Source of the DNA: Caryophanales bacterium UBA6865
GTDB lineage: Bacteria > Bacillota_I > Bacilli_A > RFN20 > CAG-826
NCBI GenBank assembly: GCA_002449265.1
Contig: DKCV01000013.1
Location: forward strand, 62,001-126,000
Length of the DNA: 64,000 bases
Reading direction: 5' to 3'
Part shown: piece after piece, positions 1 to 7,692 of the stretch
Position numbering within the stretch: the stretch's first letter is position 1
How the letters are laid out: each line of letters starts with the position of its first letter
The notes under the pieces: model-generated
Database searches by the model: none
Told to the model about the DNA's origin: nothing
What the model saw: the letters and a program-made list of their open reading frames with translations, nothing else
Position numbers and translations under genes: made by a program

Positions 1-631
1 TGGACACTACGGTCTTAATGTTGTATTTCTTCGTGAGCAAGCAAACGAATTTCATCATGACAATTGGACCAATTGCGATGACTTCATCGTATTGGTTACC
101 TATTTGAATTAATGATTCTAGCGCGTTTGTGACAAGTCCTTTTTCGCCATAGCTCCCATCATCGGTCATGATTTTTAGAATATCGCTGCACGTTTTGAAC
201 TCATCTTCCAAAATGACGAGGTTTTTACTACGAAATCCAACAATTGAGTGGACTATTGTGCCCATTTCGTGAAGTTTCTCTGCGATAGGGAGAGCGATTG
301 CGCTTCCTGCACCTCCGCCGATAATGCATACTTTTTTTAGCCCGTCGAGTTCACTTGGCTTTCCAAGAGGGCCAACAAAATCCTCTAGATATTCGCCTTC
401 TTTTTTGTGATTCAATTCTTCCGTTGTCGCACCGACGACCTGGAAGATGATTTTTACGGTCCCTTCTTCGACATTCTCACCGGCAATTGTGAGGGGGATA
501 CGTTCTCCGTTTTCATTCACGCGGAGAATGATGAATTCGCCCGGTTTTGCTTTTTTAGCAATGTCAGGGGCGTAGATTTCCATCTGGGTGACGGTGGGGT
601 TCAAAACCTTTTTTCTAACAATTTTGAACAT
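1..631 (-). CDS. NfnA-like ferredoxin-NADP+ reductase FAD/NAD-binding subunit (partial)
   Basis: About 210 N-terminal codons are present; the gene runs off the left edge. The start ATG (complement of 629-631) has an AAGGAGG-type Shine-Dalgarno lying in the end of nadK. The protein opens MFKIVRKKVLNPTVTQMEI, has the flavin-binding RIPLT motif near residue 48 and a nucleotide-binding CIIGGGAGS near residue 99. This is the pattern of the small FAD subunit of NfnAB/SudAB, which moves electrons between ferredoxin, NADH and NADP+, and of the related PyrK. The C-terminal cysteines that bind the 2Fe-2S cluster would lie beyond the edge and cannot be checked. NAD kinase immediately upstream supports a role in NADPH supply. 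PyrK is the main alternative; a neighbouring gltD-like or pyrD gene outside the window would decide. Confidence 0.85.
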   Translation of the reverse strand, partial: MFKIVRKKVLNPTVTQMEIYAPDIAKKAKPGEFIILRVNENGERIPLTIAGENVEEGTVKIIFQVVGATTEELNHKKEGEYLEDFVGPLGKPSELDGLKKVCIIGGGAGSAIALPIAEKLHEMGTIVHSIVGFRSKNLVILEDEFKTCSDILKIMTDDGSYGEKGLVTNALESLIQIGNQYDEVIAIGPIVMMKFVCLLTKKYNIKTVVS

Positions 632-640
632 ACTTCCTCC

Positions 641-1417
641 TTATAAATCTATTGTTTTGTGGATTCTATCCACGAAGTAATCCTTTTTCTTTGTGTAGTA
701 ATGAAGTGATTTTTTGGACATTTGGATGCTTAATTCATCTAACTCTATTGGTGAAACTTTAAACCCATCCGCGTATAGATACCCTCTTCGAGACGAGTCG
801 CTTTTGAAATGGATGGTTCTATTCGCATTAATCACTAATGGGCTACCGATGGTTTTATGGGCTTTAGAACGGATGCCCGCGACTTCCGTGAGCTCCATCA
901 CGCGAAGAGAGGAATCGAGTATAGCACCATTAAGGCTACGGTTATACGCCATTGAGCCAGAAGCGGTAGATACGATAATACCCGCGCCGAAATAGTGCTC
1001 TAGGTATTCGCCATCGAGAGAAATGTCATAATCGATATTTTGGGATAACCCGGTTAGATTGAATTCGTTTAAAGCGCAATAAGTGTTTCCTTCGTAATGA
1101 GCTTCTAATACATCGATTTCACTAAGAAGGTATTTTTCTCCATAAACAATCGTAGGGATGTCTTGAACATCTTCTTCCGTGAAATCGTTATAGAAGCCAA
1201 TCGTTCCAGCGTTAAAGCAAAGATAGATGGTTTCTTTGTTCTTAGGGAAAGTCGCTTGCACGGCGTTTAAAAAAGTTCCATCTCCACCTACAATGATGAC
1301 TAATTCTGGATTTATTTCATCTTTTTGAAAACGACGGTCACTAGAAAGCACGCCTAAAATTTTGTTCACGAAAGAGGATGCTTCTAATCCATTTTTGATA
1401 AATAAGCGGTACTTCAT
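641..1417 (-). CDS. nadK: NAD kinase
   Basis: The 258-residue protein matches NAD kinase in length and motif order. GGDGTFLNAV (residues 44-53) is the glycine-rich phosphate-binding motif, followed by ALNEFNL and then STASGSMAYNRSL, the family's second nucleotide-binding segment. The enzyme phosphorylates NAD+ to NADP+ in the cytosol. The usual TPTGSTAY is here TASGSMAY, a mild divergence. It lies between a 3-hydroxyacyl-CoA dehydrogenase and the NfnA-like gene, with 9 nt to the latter, so the block makes and reduces NADP(H). No strong Shine-Dalgarno precedes the chosen ATG. Confidence 0.93.
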   Translation of the reverse strand: MKYRLFIKNGLEASSFVNKILGVLSSDRRFQKDEINPELVIIVGGDGTFLNAVQATFPKNKETIYLCFNAGTIGFYNDFTEEDVQDIPTIVYGEKYLLSEIDVLEAHYEGNTYCALNEFNLTGLSQNIDYDISLDGEYLEHYFGAGIIVSTASGSMAYNRSLNGAILDSSLRVMELTEVAGIRSKAHKTIGSPLVINANRTIHFKSDSSRRGYLYADGFKVSPIELDELSIQMSKKSLHYYTKKKDYFVDRIHKTIDL

Positions 1418-1475
1418 GCTGAATTAGGCAAATAGAAGAATGCTTCGCCTTGCCTTAATGATAATATAAAACGAC

Positions 1476-2411
1476 TTATTTGTATTTATAGAATCCTTCT
1501 CCAGCGGCAACGCCAAGCTTACCTTGATCAATATAGCCTTTGAGCATATCGCGTTGAAGCTTGAAGTGGAATGGGGCAAGGAAACTAGGAATCTTGCAAT
1601 AAGCATTCACGATTTCGTAAGCGGTTTTTAGTCCGACGACATCAAGGATTTGGAATGGTCCTTTTGGAGCGCCTGTTCCTTTGACCCAAGCGGTATCAAT
1701 AGAAGCGGGATCGCTAATATCGAGAACATATAGATCCATCGCCGAGAAAAGGAAAGGAATTAGCATAGAATTAAGCAAATATCCTGCTTTTTCTTTCTTA
1801 ACAGGGAGAGGAATCATACGAATATCTTTGGCAAATTGGAGCGTTTCATCGAAGTACTTCATATTCGTTTTCCCTTGCGCCATGACTTCGGCGATATTAT
1901 TGAGCCAAATCTCATTCGCAAAGTGCATCGCTAAGTAGCGGTCTGGGCGACCTGTGTATTTCGCAAATGTGCTTGGTAGCATGGAGGAGCTATTGGTAAG
2001 AAGAATGGTTTTTGGATCAAGAAGAGGCGCGGCTTTCTTGTAGAATTCAATTTTCGCGTCTTTATTTTCCGTCATGGACTCGATAACGACATCGGCATCC
2101 TTAAACGCTTTTTTCATGTCGAGCTCAAGCTTAAGGCTTTGATAAGCTTCTTCGACTTTTTTCTTGCATTCTTCCGCGTCGAAATGATCTGGACTAGCAA
2201 TACCCATGCACCATTTTTCTTTCGTGGTGGCCATTCTTTCGATGGCTTCAAGATAGTCTTTTTTCACCATTTCGATCTTTGGTTTGGTGCGGCCAATGCT
2301 TGACTCACTACGTAGCCAAATAGTCACGTCAAAACCGCAGTACGCGGCTTGGAAGGCGATTTGTGTTCCGAGGACGCCACCCCCAGCGACAACGACTTTT
2401 TTGAAACTCAT
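1476..2411 (-). CDS. 3-hydroxyacyl-CoA dehydrogenase family protein
   Basis: 311 residues. The N-terminal Rossmann fold has VAGGGVLGTQIAF (residues 8-20), and the C-terminal half contains the GYLLNSMLIP helix typical of the family dimer domain. These enzymes oxidise 3-hydroxyacyl-CoA (or related hydroxyacids) with NAD(P)+. The catalytic histidine segment normally HFFNP is HFANEIWLNNIAEVM here, so the HF and E are kept but the NP pair is not; substrate range is uncertain and a lambda-crystallin-like hydroxyacid dehydrogenase is possible. No crotonase, thiolase or acyl-CoA dehydrogenase is nearby. First gene of the minus-strand block with nadK (58 nt gap). Confidence 0.85.
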   Translation of the reverse strand: MSFKKVVVAGGGVLGTQIAFQAAYCGFDVTIWLRSESSIGRTKPKIEMVKKDYLEAIERMATTKEKWCMGIASPDHFDAEECKKKVEEAYQSLKLELDMKKAFKDADVVIESMTENKDAKIEFYKKAAPLLDPKTILLTNSSSMLPSTFAKYTGRPDRYLAMHFANEIWLNNIAEVMAQGKTNMKYFDETLQFAKDIRMIPLPVKKEKAGYLLNSMLIPFLFSAMDLYVLDISDPASIDTAWVKGTGAPKGPFQILDVVGLKTAYEIVNAYCKIPSFLAPFHFKLQRDMLKGYIDQGKLGVAAGEGFYKYK

Positions 2412-2614
2412 TGTGGTTTCTCCTTATGAATGTAAAAAGTTAAATTAAATTATAAAGGAATTTTGTCTTTTAGGAAGATAGAATTAAGATTCCATCGAAT
2501 GATTTTATTTATAGAGCCATATAAACTATGATGTTTTTCTTTCGTTTTGAAAGATGATTTTATTCGATATTTCGATATTTAATTCCTGATTTTATTCGCT
2601 GCAATCGAATGTTT

Positions 2615-2629
2615 TTGTAAGCGGTATCA
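2615..2629 (+). promoter_or_regulatory. cre-like site (CcpA or another LacI-family regulator)
   Basis: TTGTAAGCGGTATCA fits the relaxed cre consensus WTGNAANCGNWNNCW at every fixed position. A second near-match, TTAAAAGCGGTTACT, sits at 2646-2660 with one mismatch, 31 bp (three helical turns) further on. The site is about 80 bp upstream of the -35 box of the lipoprotein/GH3 operon. The same consensus is met ahead of the second GH3 operon, which supports a real catabolite-type control. No ccpA gene is in the window. Confidence 0.6.
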
Positions 2630-2707
2630 TTGAAGAAAATCAACCTTAAAAGCGGTTACTTTTTTGCTTTAAAAAATTAATAAAACTTAAAAATATCGCT
2701 AAAAAAC

Positions 2708-2732
2708 TTGAAAAAATGCGGGGGGGTAAAAT
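2708..2732 (+). promoter_or_regulatory. Promoter with G7 tract in the -35/-10 spacer
   Basis: TTGAAA (2708-2713) and TAAAAT (2727-2732) are separated by only 13 bp, ending in seven G residues (2720-2726). A spacer this short should be weak or off; four more G would give the optimal 17 bp. The arrangement is nearly identical to 9301-9328, where the tract is longer. Boxes were assigned by eye. Confidence 0.6.
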
Positions 2733-2759
2733 TTAGTCAATTTTAAGGAGAACTTAATT

Positions 2760-4382
2760 GTGATGAAAAAACGTAAAAAGACTAATTTGTTTGTTTTATT
2801 AGGTTTTATGGCTATGACAATGACGTTAGCTTCTTGCCAAGTCGCAAATGCCCCATCTGATTCAACTAATCCTGGCAACGAACCTACTAGGAGTCATAAT
2901 GATGAAAATGTCACTGCCGTTTCGGCTAAAGTGGTAATTCCACCAAACAAAACGTCGTATTTTCCAGGCGAAACCTTTGATATCACTGGTTTATCGGTAG
3001 AAGTGACGATGTCGAATCAAACTACGGAGAATTACTTTGATACCGATTTCACTAATTGGACTCAAAAAGATGAACCTTTGACTGAAGAAGTTAAAGAAAT
3101 TGAAGTTGATGTACCGAATTCTACTTTAAAAGTAAAAGTCACGATTACTGTCGGTATTGGCGATGCCAAATTGCTTCTTGATACATCCAAAATCAAAGAA
3201 TCCTATGTAGTAGGCGATAAAATTGATTTGACCACAATTGTAGTCAGATTATCGCAAGGCGGCAAAGTCAGCAATTTAACCAATGATGACTGGGCTATTT
3301 ATGATGGCGACACCCAAATTACCGATTTAGCTAATTATGAGCCTACTTCTGGGGAGCATACTTTGACTGTCAAATACGGGACCGCCTTAACCGCTAGTTT
3401 TACAATCGCCGTTAATGAGCCTAACACTGTTATCTATCCTTCAACTATCGAAGCGGAAGACTCGATTTTCAAACTCGACCAAGGTGAAGAGACTGATGAA
3501 AAAATCAGCAAAGCTATGGTTAATGGAAAAGAGGCTTCATTCGTAAATAGCTCCAGCTCAGCTGAATACTTTGATGAGAATAATAAATCCGTCCAGCAAT
3601 GGGGTATTTATAATGGCGCTTCTGGAAAAGGCTCGGTTGAGAAATTAACCAATATTCGTGACCAAGTTTATTTCAAATTTAAAGTCAACGTTCCTCAGGA
3701 TGGTAGTTACCAATTATTTGCAAGGGTTCAAAGAGATACGAGCGGTGCCTCATTAACCTTTAAGGAAGGCGCTTTCAAAGTGGCCGTTGGTGAAGGAACG
3801 GAAGTTTCTTCTAATGAGTTTACTTTGTATCCAGCTAATCAGCTTAAAGATTATGTCGATACAAAAGACGTCAAATATAGCTCTTATTACAATATGCTAT
3901 GGTGGAGCTTTGTTAAGTTTGGAGACCTTAACTTAACGCAAGGCGAAAACACCATCAAAATTAAAATCGATAGCAACCTCACTAACACTCCTTTCCTTCC
4001 TAATATCGATTTCTTTGAAGTGAAAGAAAATGATTACGCTGTCGGCGATGAAATCTACAGCACGAGAAGTAAAACTCCTGTCGATTTAACGAAGAATAAT
4101 ATCTATTTAACGCAAGGCGAAAAGCTGACGGATATGTGCACATATATGGGAACTGGCTGGAAAAAGACGCCATTGGATTCTAGATGTCCGACCGAATACA
4201 CCTATATCTATGTGAGATTGGCTGATGGTAGAGAAATTCCTGTTTTGCCATCGATGCTAAATATCGACTATGAAAAGCTAGGAGAGCAAGAAGTGACGGC
4301 TACAGTCAAGAATTTGACTCTCGATCAAGTCGAAGCTACTAAAACTTTCAAAGTCGTAATTCAAGAAAATATTGAAGAATAA
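2760..4382 (+). CDS. Lipoprotein with Ig-like repeats and a CBM-like domain
   Basis: About 540 residues. The N-terminus is a lipoprotein signal: basic residues, a hydrophobic run, and the lipobox LASC with Cys near residue 26. Two bacterial Ig-like (group 3 type) repeats follow at about residues 50-130 and 140-225, recognisable by SYFPGETFDITGLSVEV and SYVVGDKIDLTTIVVRL. Residues 230-425 begin YPSTIEAED and end with a PFLPNIDFFEV-type strand, which resembles a CBM6/CBM35 carbohydrate-binding sandwich. A last Ig-like unit closes the protein. It probably sits on the outer face of the membrane and binds glycan for the GH3 enzyme encoded 21 nt downstream. The start is GTG (2760) or ATG (2763); AAGGAG at 2745-2750 spaces better to the GTG. 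Confidence 0.8.
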   Translation: MMKKRKKTNLFVLLGFMAMTMTLASCQVANAPSDSTNPGNEPTRSHNDENVTAVSAKVVIPPNKTSYFPGETFDITGLSVEVTMSNQTTENYFDTDFTNWTQKDEPLTEEVKEIEVDVPNSTLKVKVTITVGIGDAKLLLDTSKIKESYVVGDKIDLTTIVVRLSQGGKVSNLTNDDWAIYDGDTQITDLANYEPTSGEHTLTVKYGTALTASFTIAVNEPNTVIYPSTIEAEDSIFKLDQGEETDEKISKAMVNGKEASFVNSSSSAEYFDENNKSVQQWGIYNGASGKGSVEKLTNIRDQVYFKFKVNVPQDGSYQLFARVQRDTSGASLTFKEGAFKVAVGEGTEVSSNEFTLYPANQLKDYVDTKDVKYSSYYNMLWWSFVKFGDLNLTQGENTIKIKIDSNLTNTPFLPNIDFFEVKENDYAVGDEIYSTRSKTPVDLTKNNIYLTQGEKLTDMCTYMGTGWKKTPLDSRCPTEYTYIYVRLADGREIPVLPSMLNIDYEKLGEQEVTATVKNLTLDQVEATKTFKVVIQENIEE

Positions 4383-4403
4383 AACCAAGAAGGATTAGCG
4401 AGC

Positions 4404-7391
4404 ATGAGTACTGGAATCATAAAAAAAGTAACTCTTTTATCGCTGGCGGGCGTTCTTACTGGCATTGGCGTTGCTGGTAGCGTGGTTTGTTATCAAAACG
4501 CTGGCATTATCACTAACTATTTGTCCCCGGCGAAAAGCGTTGCTCATGATGTCGATGTGCAAGAGACGCTTTCTAAATCAGATGAACTGATACAGAAAAT
4601 CGCTTCCGAAGGCATCACGCTATTAAAGAACGATGGCATTTTGCCTCTTATAAACGAAAAAAATGCAAGAATAAATCTATTCGGAATCGGTTCGACGGAT
4701 AATGGAGAAAACGGTTTTAAGATTTCGGGCGGCGGTTCAGGTACCGTCACCCTTCCAAAAGAAAAAGCTGTTTTCTTAAAAGAAGGACTAGAAAGCTCTG
4801 GCTTTAAAGTCAACGAGACTCTTTATAATTTCTTCAAGAACAGCGGCACCAATCCTAAAACCGATTGGTGGAAGTCTTCGCAGACTGTTTTAGAGCAAGC
4901 GAAGCTTTATTCCGATGTGGCCATTGTCACTGTATCTAGATATACGGGCGAGAATTGCGATGATAAAGGGAACATGGGCGATAGCGCTTCCTATAGTTTT
5001 GACCAGCCTTTCCCTTCTTCTTATGTCGATAAGGACAAAGATGGCAGGAATTTTGTTCAGCTTTCCTTAAAAGAAGAAGCAATGATAGACTATTGCGCTA
5101 AAAATTATAAAAAGACGATTGTTTTGATCAATAGCGCCAATTCAATGGAATTAAAGTATCTCGATCGAGATGATGTCAACGCGGTCTTGTATGTCCCTTA
5201 CACCGGGCAATCCGGCACCAAACAAATCGGCGAGATTTTAAAAGGCAATGTCAATCCTAGCGGGCATTTGACGGATACGCTTGTCGTCAATAGCAAAGAC
5301 GACCCTACGTATGCTAATGCCGCTTGTAACGAAACCAATGGTCGCCAAATCAACTATGCCGAAGATATTTATGTTGGTTATAAGTGGTACGAAACCGCTT
5401 ATCACGATGGTTATTTTGAAAGACAAGGGAAAAAATACGAAGATGCCGTTTATAGACCCTTTGGGTATGGCCTTTCTTATACCACGTTCAAATGGGAAAT
5501 AAAGAGCACCTATTATTCCGATGAAAATGACGCCACCCATCAATTTAAAAGCGGTGACCAACTACCGAAAGACACCAATTTGAAGATTGCCATTGAGGTC
5601 ACAAATACTGGCGATAAAGCGGGAAAAGATGTACTTCAGCTCTATGGCTTAGCCCCATACACAAAGGGTGGAATCGAAAAGCCTTATGAAGCATTGATTG
5701 CTTATGACAAAACTAAAGTTCTCTATCCTTCTAGCCAAGCGGATGCTGATCACCCAAATAAACAAACGATAGTCTTGGATGTCGACCCTTATTATTTAGC
5801 TTCTTACGATTGCTATGACAAAAATAACAATGGCTTCAAGGGCTATGAATTAGAAGGTGGAGATTATTCTCTTAGACTTCAAACTGACGCTCACACTACA
5901 AAGGATTCGTCTAAGGTCGAAGTCAAATTCACCATTCCAGCAGACGGCTATCTTTATGATAAAGACTCAGTCAGCGGTAACGAAGTCTCGAATAGATTCA
6001 CTGGCGAGAAAGCCGAAGCAGGCGTTCCGATTGATGGAAATGGAAATGATAACGATGAAATTACTTATCTTTCTAGAGCCGATTTCGAAAAAACCTTCCC
6101 TAAAACGGAAACCACTCCTAGAACTAATGGCTATGATATAACAAAAGACGGAATCTATATTGATGACGCGACTTATTATCCAGAAGCCAAAAGGCCTACG
6201 ATGAATAAAGTCACCGATAAGCCTTTATATCTCTACACTTTAAAAGACGGCAAGAAAGCTTATTGGCAAGCCTTAAATAAAGATGCAGGCGCTAAAGAAA
6301 TCGTTCCTAATGAAGAGCTCATTATGAAATTAGGGAAAGATTATGACGCTGCTGAATGGGATACCATGCTTGACCAATTATCTTATAGAGACATGGCTCA
6401 ATATATTTGTTTAAATTGGCAAAAATCTAATCCAATCGAAAGCATTGGCAAACCTTTGATTAAAGATATGGATGGTCCTTCCGGAGTTGCTAACGCTTAT
6501 CTTTCTCCTAAAGAACTCGAAAACGTTTCTGCTTTCGCTTGCTCGCTACTAGTCGGTATGACTTGGAATAAGGATATCGCTTTTAACGAAGGCGTTGCGA
6601 TGGCTGGCGAATTTAATTCCTTAGGCATCAGCGGTGCTTATGCTCCGGCAGTCGATTTGCATCGCCACGCCTATAATGGTAGAAACTATGAGCAATATAG
6701 CGAAGACGCATTACTCAGCGGCACTATGGGGGCCAAAGTTGTTAATGGCATGGTCACGCACGGCTTAAGCGGCTCAGTCAAACACTTTGTTTTGTCTCAG
6801 CCTGGCATGAATCCTAGCAATTACAACACTTGGGTAACGGAACAAAATCTTCGCGAAAACTATTTAAGACCTTTTGAAATCGCGGTCAAAGAAGGCGAAG
6901 CTAACTTCATCATGACATCGTTCAATAATATCGGCGGTGTCAAATGCGCTTATAGCTATGAGCTCATCAATGGTGTTTTAAGAGAAGAGTGGGGCTTTAA
7001 AGGCTCTGTCATAACCGATTATAGCGTTGGTTCTAAAACTAGAACTACCGCTAACCTGATTCGATCGGGCAACGACTTAAGATTTATCGGTCCTGACTCT
7101 TCTAGCGCTATGCAAGAGGTGAGCGAAGATAATGATGTTGATGTCTATTTATTAAGAAGAGCCACAAAGAATGCCTTATATTCTTTCTGCAATACCTACT
7201 ATAAATCAAAAACTTATAATCCTAATTACAAAACCGCCTATGTTACTTACGAACAGCCGTTTGTGTGGTGGATTCCTACTCTTGTTGCTTTGGATGTCGT
7301 TTTAGTGGCAGGAGCTGGATTATCAATCTTCTTTGCCTTCCATACAAAAAAGGATAAAAAGAAAAAGATTGCTAAAAATAGCAAAAATTAG
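4404..7391 (+). CDS. Membrane-anchored, domain-swapped GH3 glycosidase
   Basis: 995 residues. A hydrophobic segment at about residues 9-30 and another at about 955-980 (followed by KKDKKKK) anchor both ends, leaving the catalytic body outside. The order is reversed relative to most GH3 enzymes: the GH3 C-terminal domain comes first (EGITLLKNDGILPL near 69), then a fibronectin III-like part, then the TIM barrel (MDGPSGV, GRNYEQYSED, VKHFVL, VITDYSVGS). Such C-N permutation is known in Ruminococcus and Butyrivibrio beta-glucosidases. The nucleophile should be Asp872 and the acid/base probably Glu183 (TGENCD). The substrate-binding KHF segment reads KHFVLSQPG rather than KHFALNDQE, so specificity may be shifted. 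Beta-glucosidase or beta-xylosidase activity is inferred from family only. Confidence 0.85.
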   Translation: MSTGIIKKVTLLSLAGVLTGIGVAGSVVCYQNAGIITNYLSPAKSVAHDVDVQETLSKSDELIQKIASEGITLLKNDGILPLINEKNARINLFGIGSTDNGENGFKISGGGSGTVTLPKEKAVFLKEGLESSGFKVNETLYNFFKNSGTNPKTDWWKSSQTVLEQAKLYSDVAIVTVSRYTGENCDDKGNMGDSASYSFDQPFPSSYVDKDKDGRNFVQLSLKEEAMIDYCAKNYKKTIVLINSANSMELKYLDRDDVNAVLYVPYTGQSGTKQIGEILKGNVNPSGHLTDTLVVNSKDDPTYANAACNETNGRQINYAEDIYVGYKWYETAYHDGYFERQGKKYEDAVYRPFGYGLSYTTFKWEIKSTYYSDENDATHQFKSGDQLPKDTNLKIAIEVTNTGDKAGKDVLQLYGLAPYTKGGIEKPYEALIAYDKTKVLYPSSQADADHPNKQTIVLDVDPYYLASYDCYDKNNNGFKGYELEGGDYSLRLQTDAHTTKDSSKVEVKFTIPADGYLYDKDSVSGNEVSNRFTGEKAEAGVPIDGNGNDNDEITYLSRADFEKTFPKTETTPRTNGYDITKDGIYIDDATYYPEAKRPTMNKVTDKPLYLYTLKDGKKAYWQALNKDAGAKEIVPNEELIMKLGKDYDAAEWDTMLDQLSYRDMAQYICLNWQKSNPIESIGKPLIKDMDGPSGVANAYLSPKELENVSAFACSLLVGMTWNKDIAFNEGVAMAGEFNSLGISGAYAPAVDLHRHAYNGRNYEQYSEDALLSGTMGAKVVNGMVTHGLSGSVKHFVLSQPGMNPSNYNTWVTEQNLRENYLRPFEIAVKEGEANFIMTSFNNIGGVKCAYSYELINGVLREEWGFKGSVITDYSVGSKTRTTANLIRSGNDLRFIGPDSSSAMQEVSEDNDVDVYLLRRATKNALYSFCNTYYKSKTYNPNYKTAYVTYEQPFVWWIPTLVALDVVLVAGAGLSIFFAFHTKKDKKKKIAKNSKN

Positions 7392-7692
7392 GAATCAACA
7401 TTTAAGTCACAAGAGAGGGACGTTCTAGAGCTTAACTGGCTATAGAGTGCCCCTTTATCTAGTTATGGAAAAGCAAGATACGAAATTCCTCGCGAATTTC
7501 ATCAAGAAATCGCCCATTTAAAATCCGAATGTAGCACTTTTATCCTTTAATGGGTTCCTTGAATTAATAGGGGAGTGAAACAATTTCAATCATTTTCAAA
7601 TCGAAATTGTTTTATAGGCATCAAAAGGATTTCAAGCATCTAAATGCTATTCGCTTTCCATTTGAATCATTGGTAGACGCTTCTCAATACTC
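7392..7692. other. 300-nt intergenic region, no gene seen
   Basis: This lies between the first GH3 gene and the convergent DUF4143 ATPase. I see no supported coding sequence. It holds a 7-bp hairpin, GAAATTC/GAATTTC (7482-7500), without a T-run, and a better terminator-like inverted repeat at 7578-7612. Confidence 0.5.
7578..7612. terminator. Possible bidirectional AT-rich terminator
   Basis: AAACAATTTC and GAAATTGTTT form a perfect 10-bp inverted repeat with a 15-nt loop, and the right arm ends in T residues. It lies between convergent genes. The stem is AT-rich, so efficiency is doubtful. Confidence 0.35.

Larger units (their letters stand above)
2412..2762 (+). promoter_or_regulatory. 350-nt control region ahead of the first surface-glycan operon
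   Basis: No credible gene lies here. It holds a cre-like site (2615-2629), a second with one mismatch (2646-2660) and a promoter with a G7 spacer (2708-2732), followed by a leader of about 30 nt with AAGGAG at 2745-2750. Upstream, GATTTTATTCG occurs at 2555 and 2588, and ATTCG/CGAAT form an inverted repeat at 2594-2610. GATTCCATCG at 2488 recurs at about 58630. Confidence 0.6.

Noticed and set aside
7482..7500. Perfect 7-bp hairpin GAAATTC/GAATTTC as a terminator of the first GH3 operon
   Set aside because: AT-rich stem and no T-run after it.
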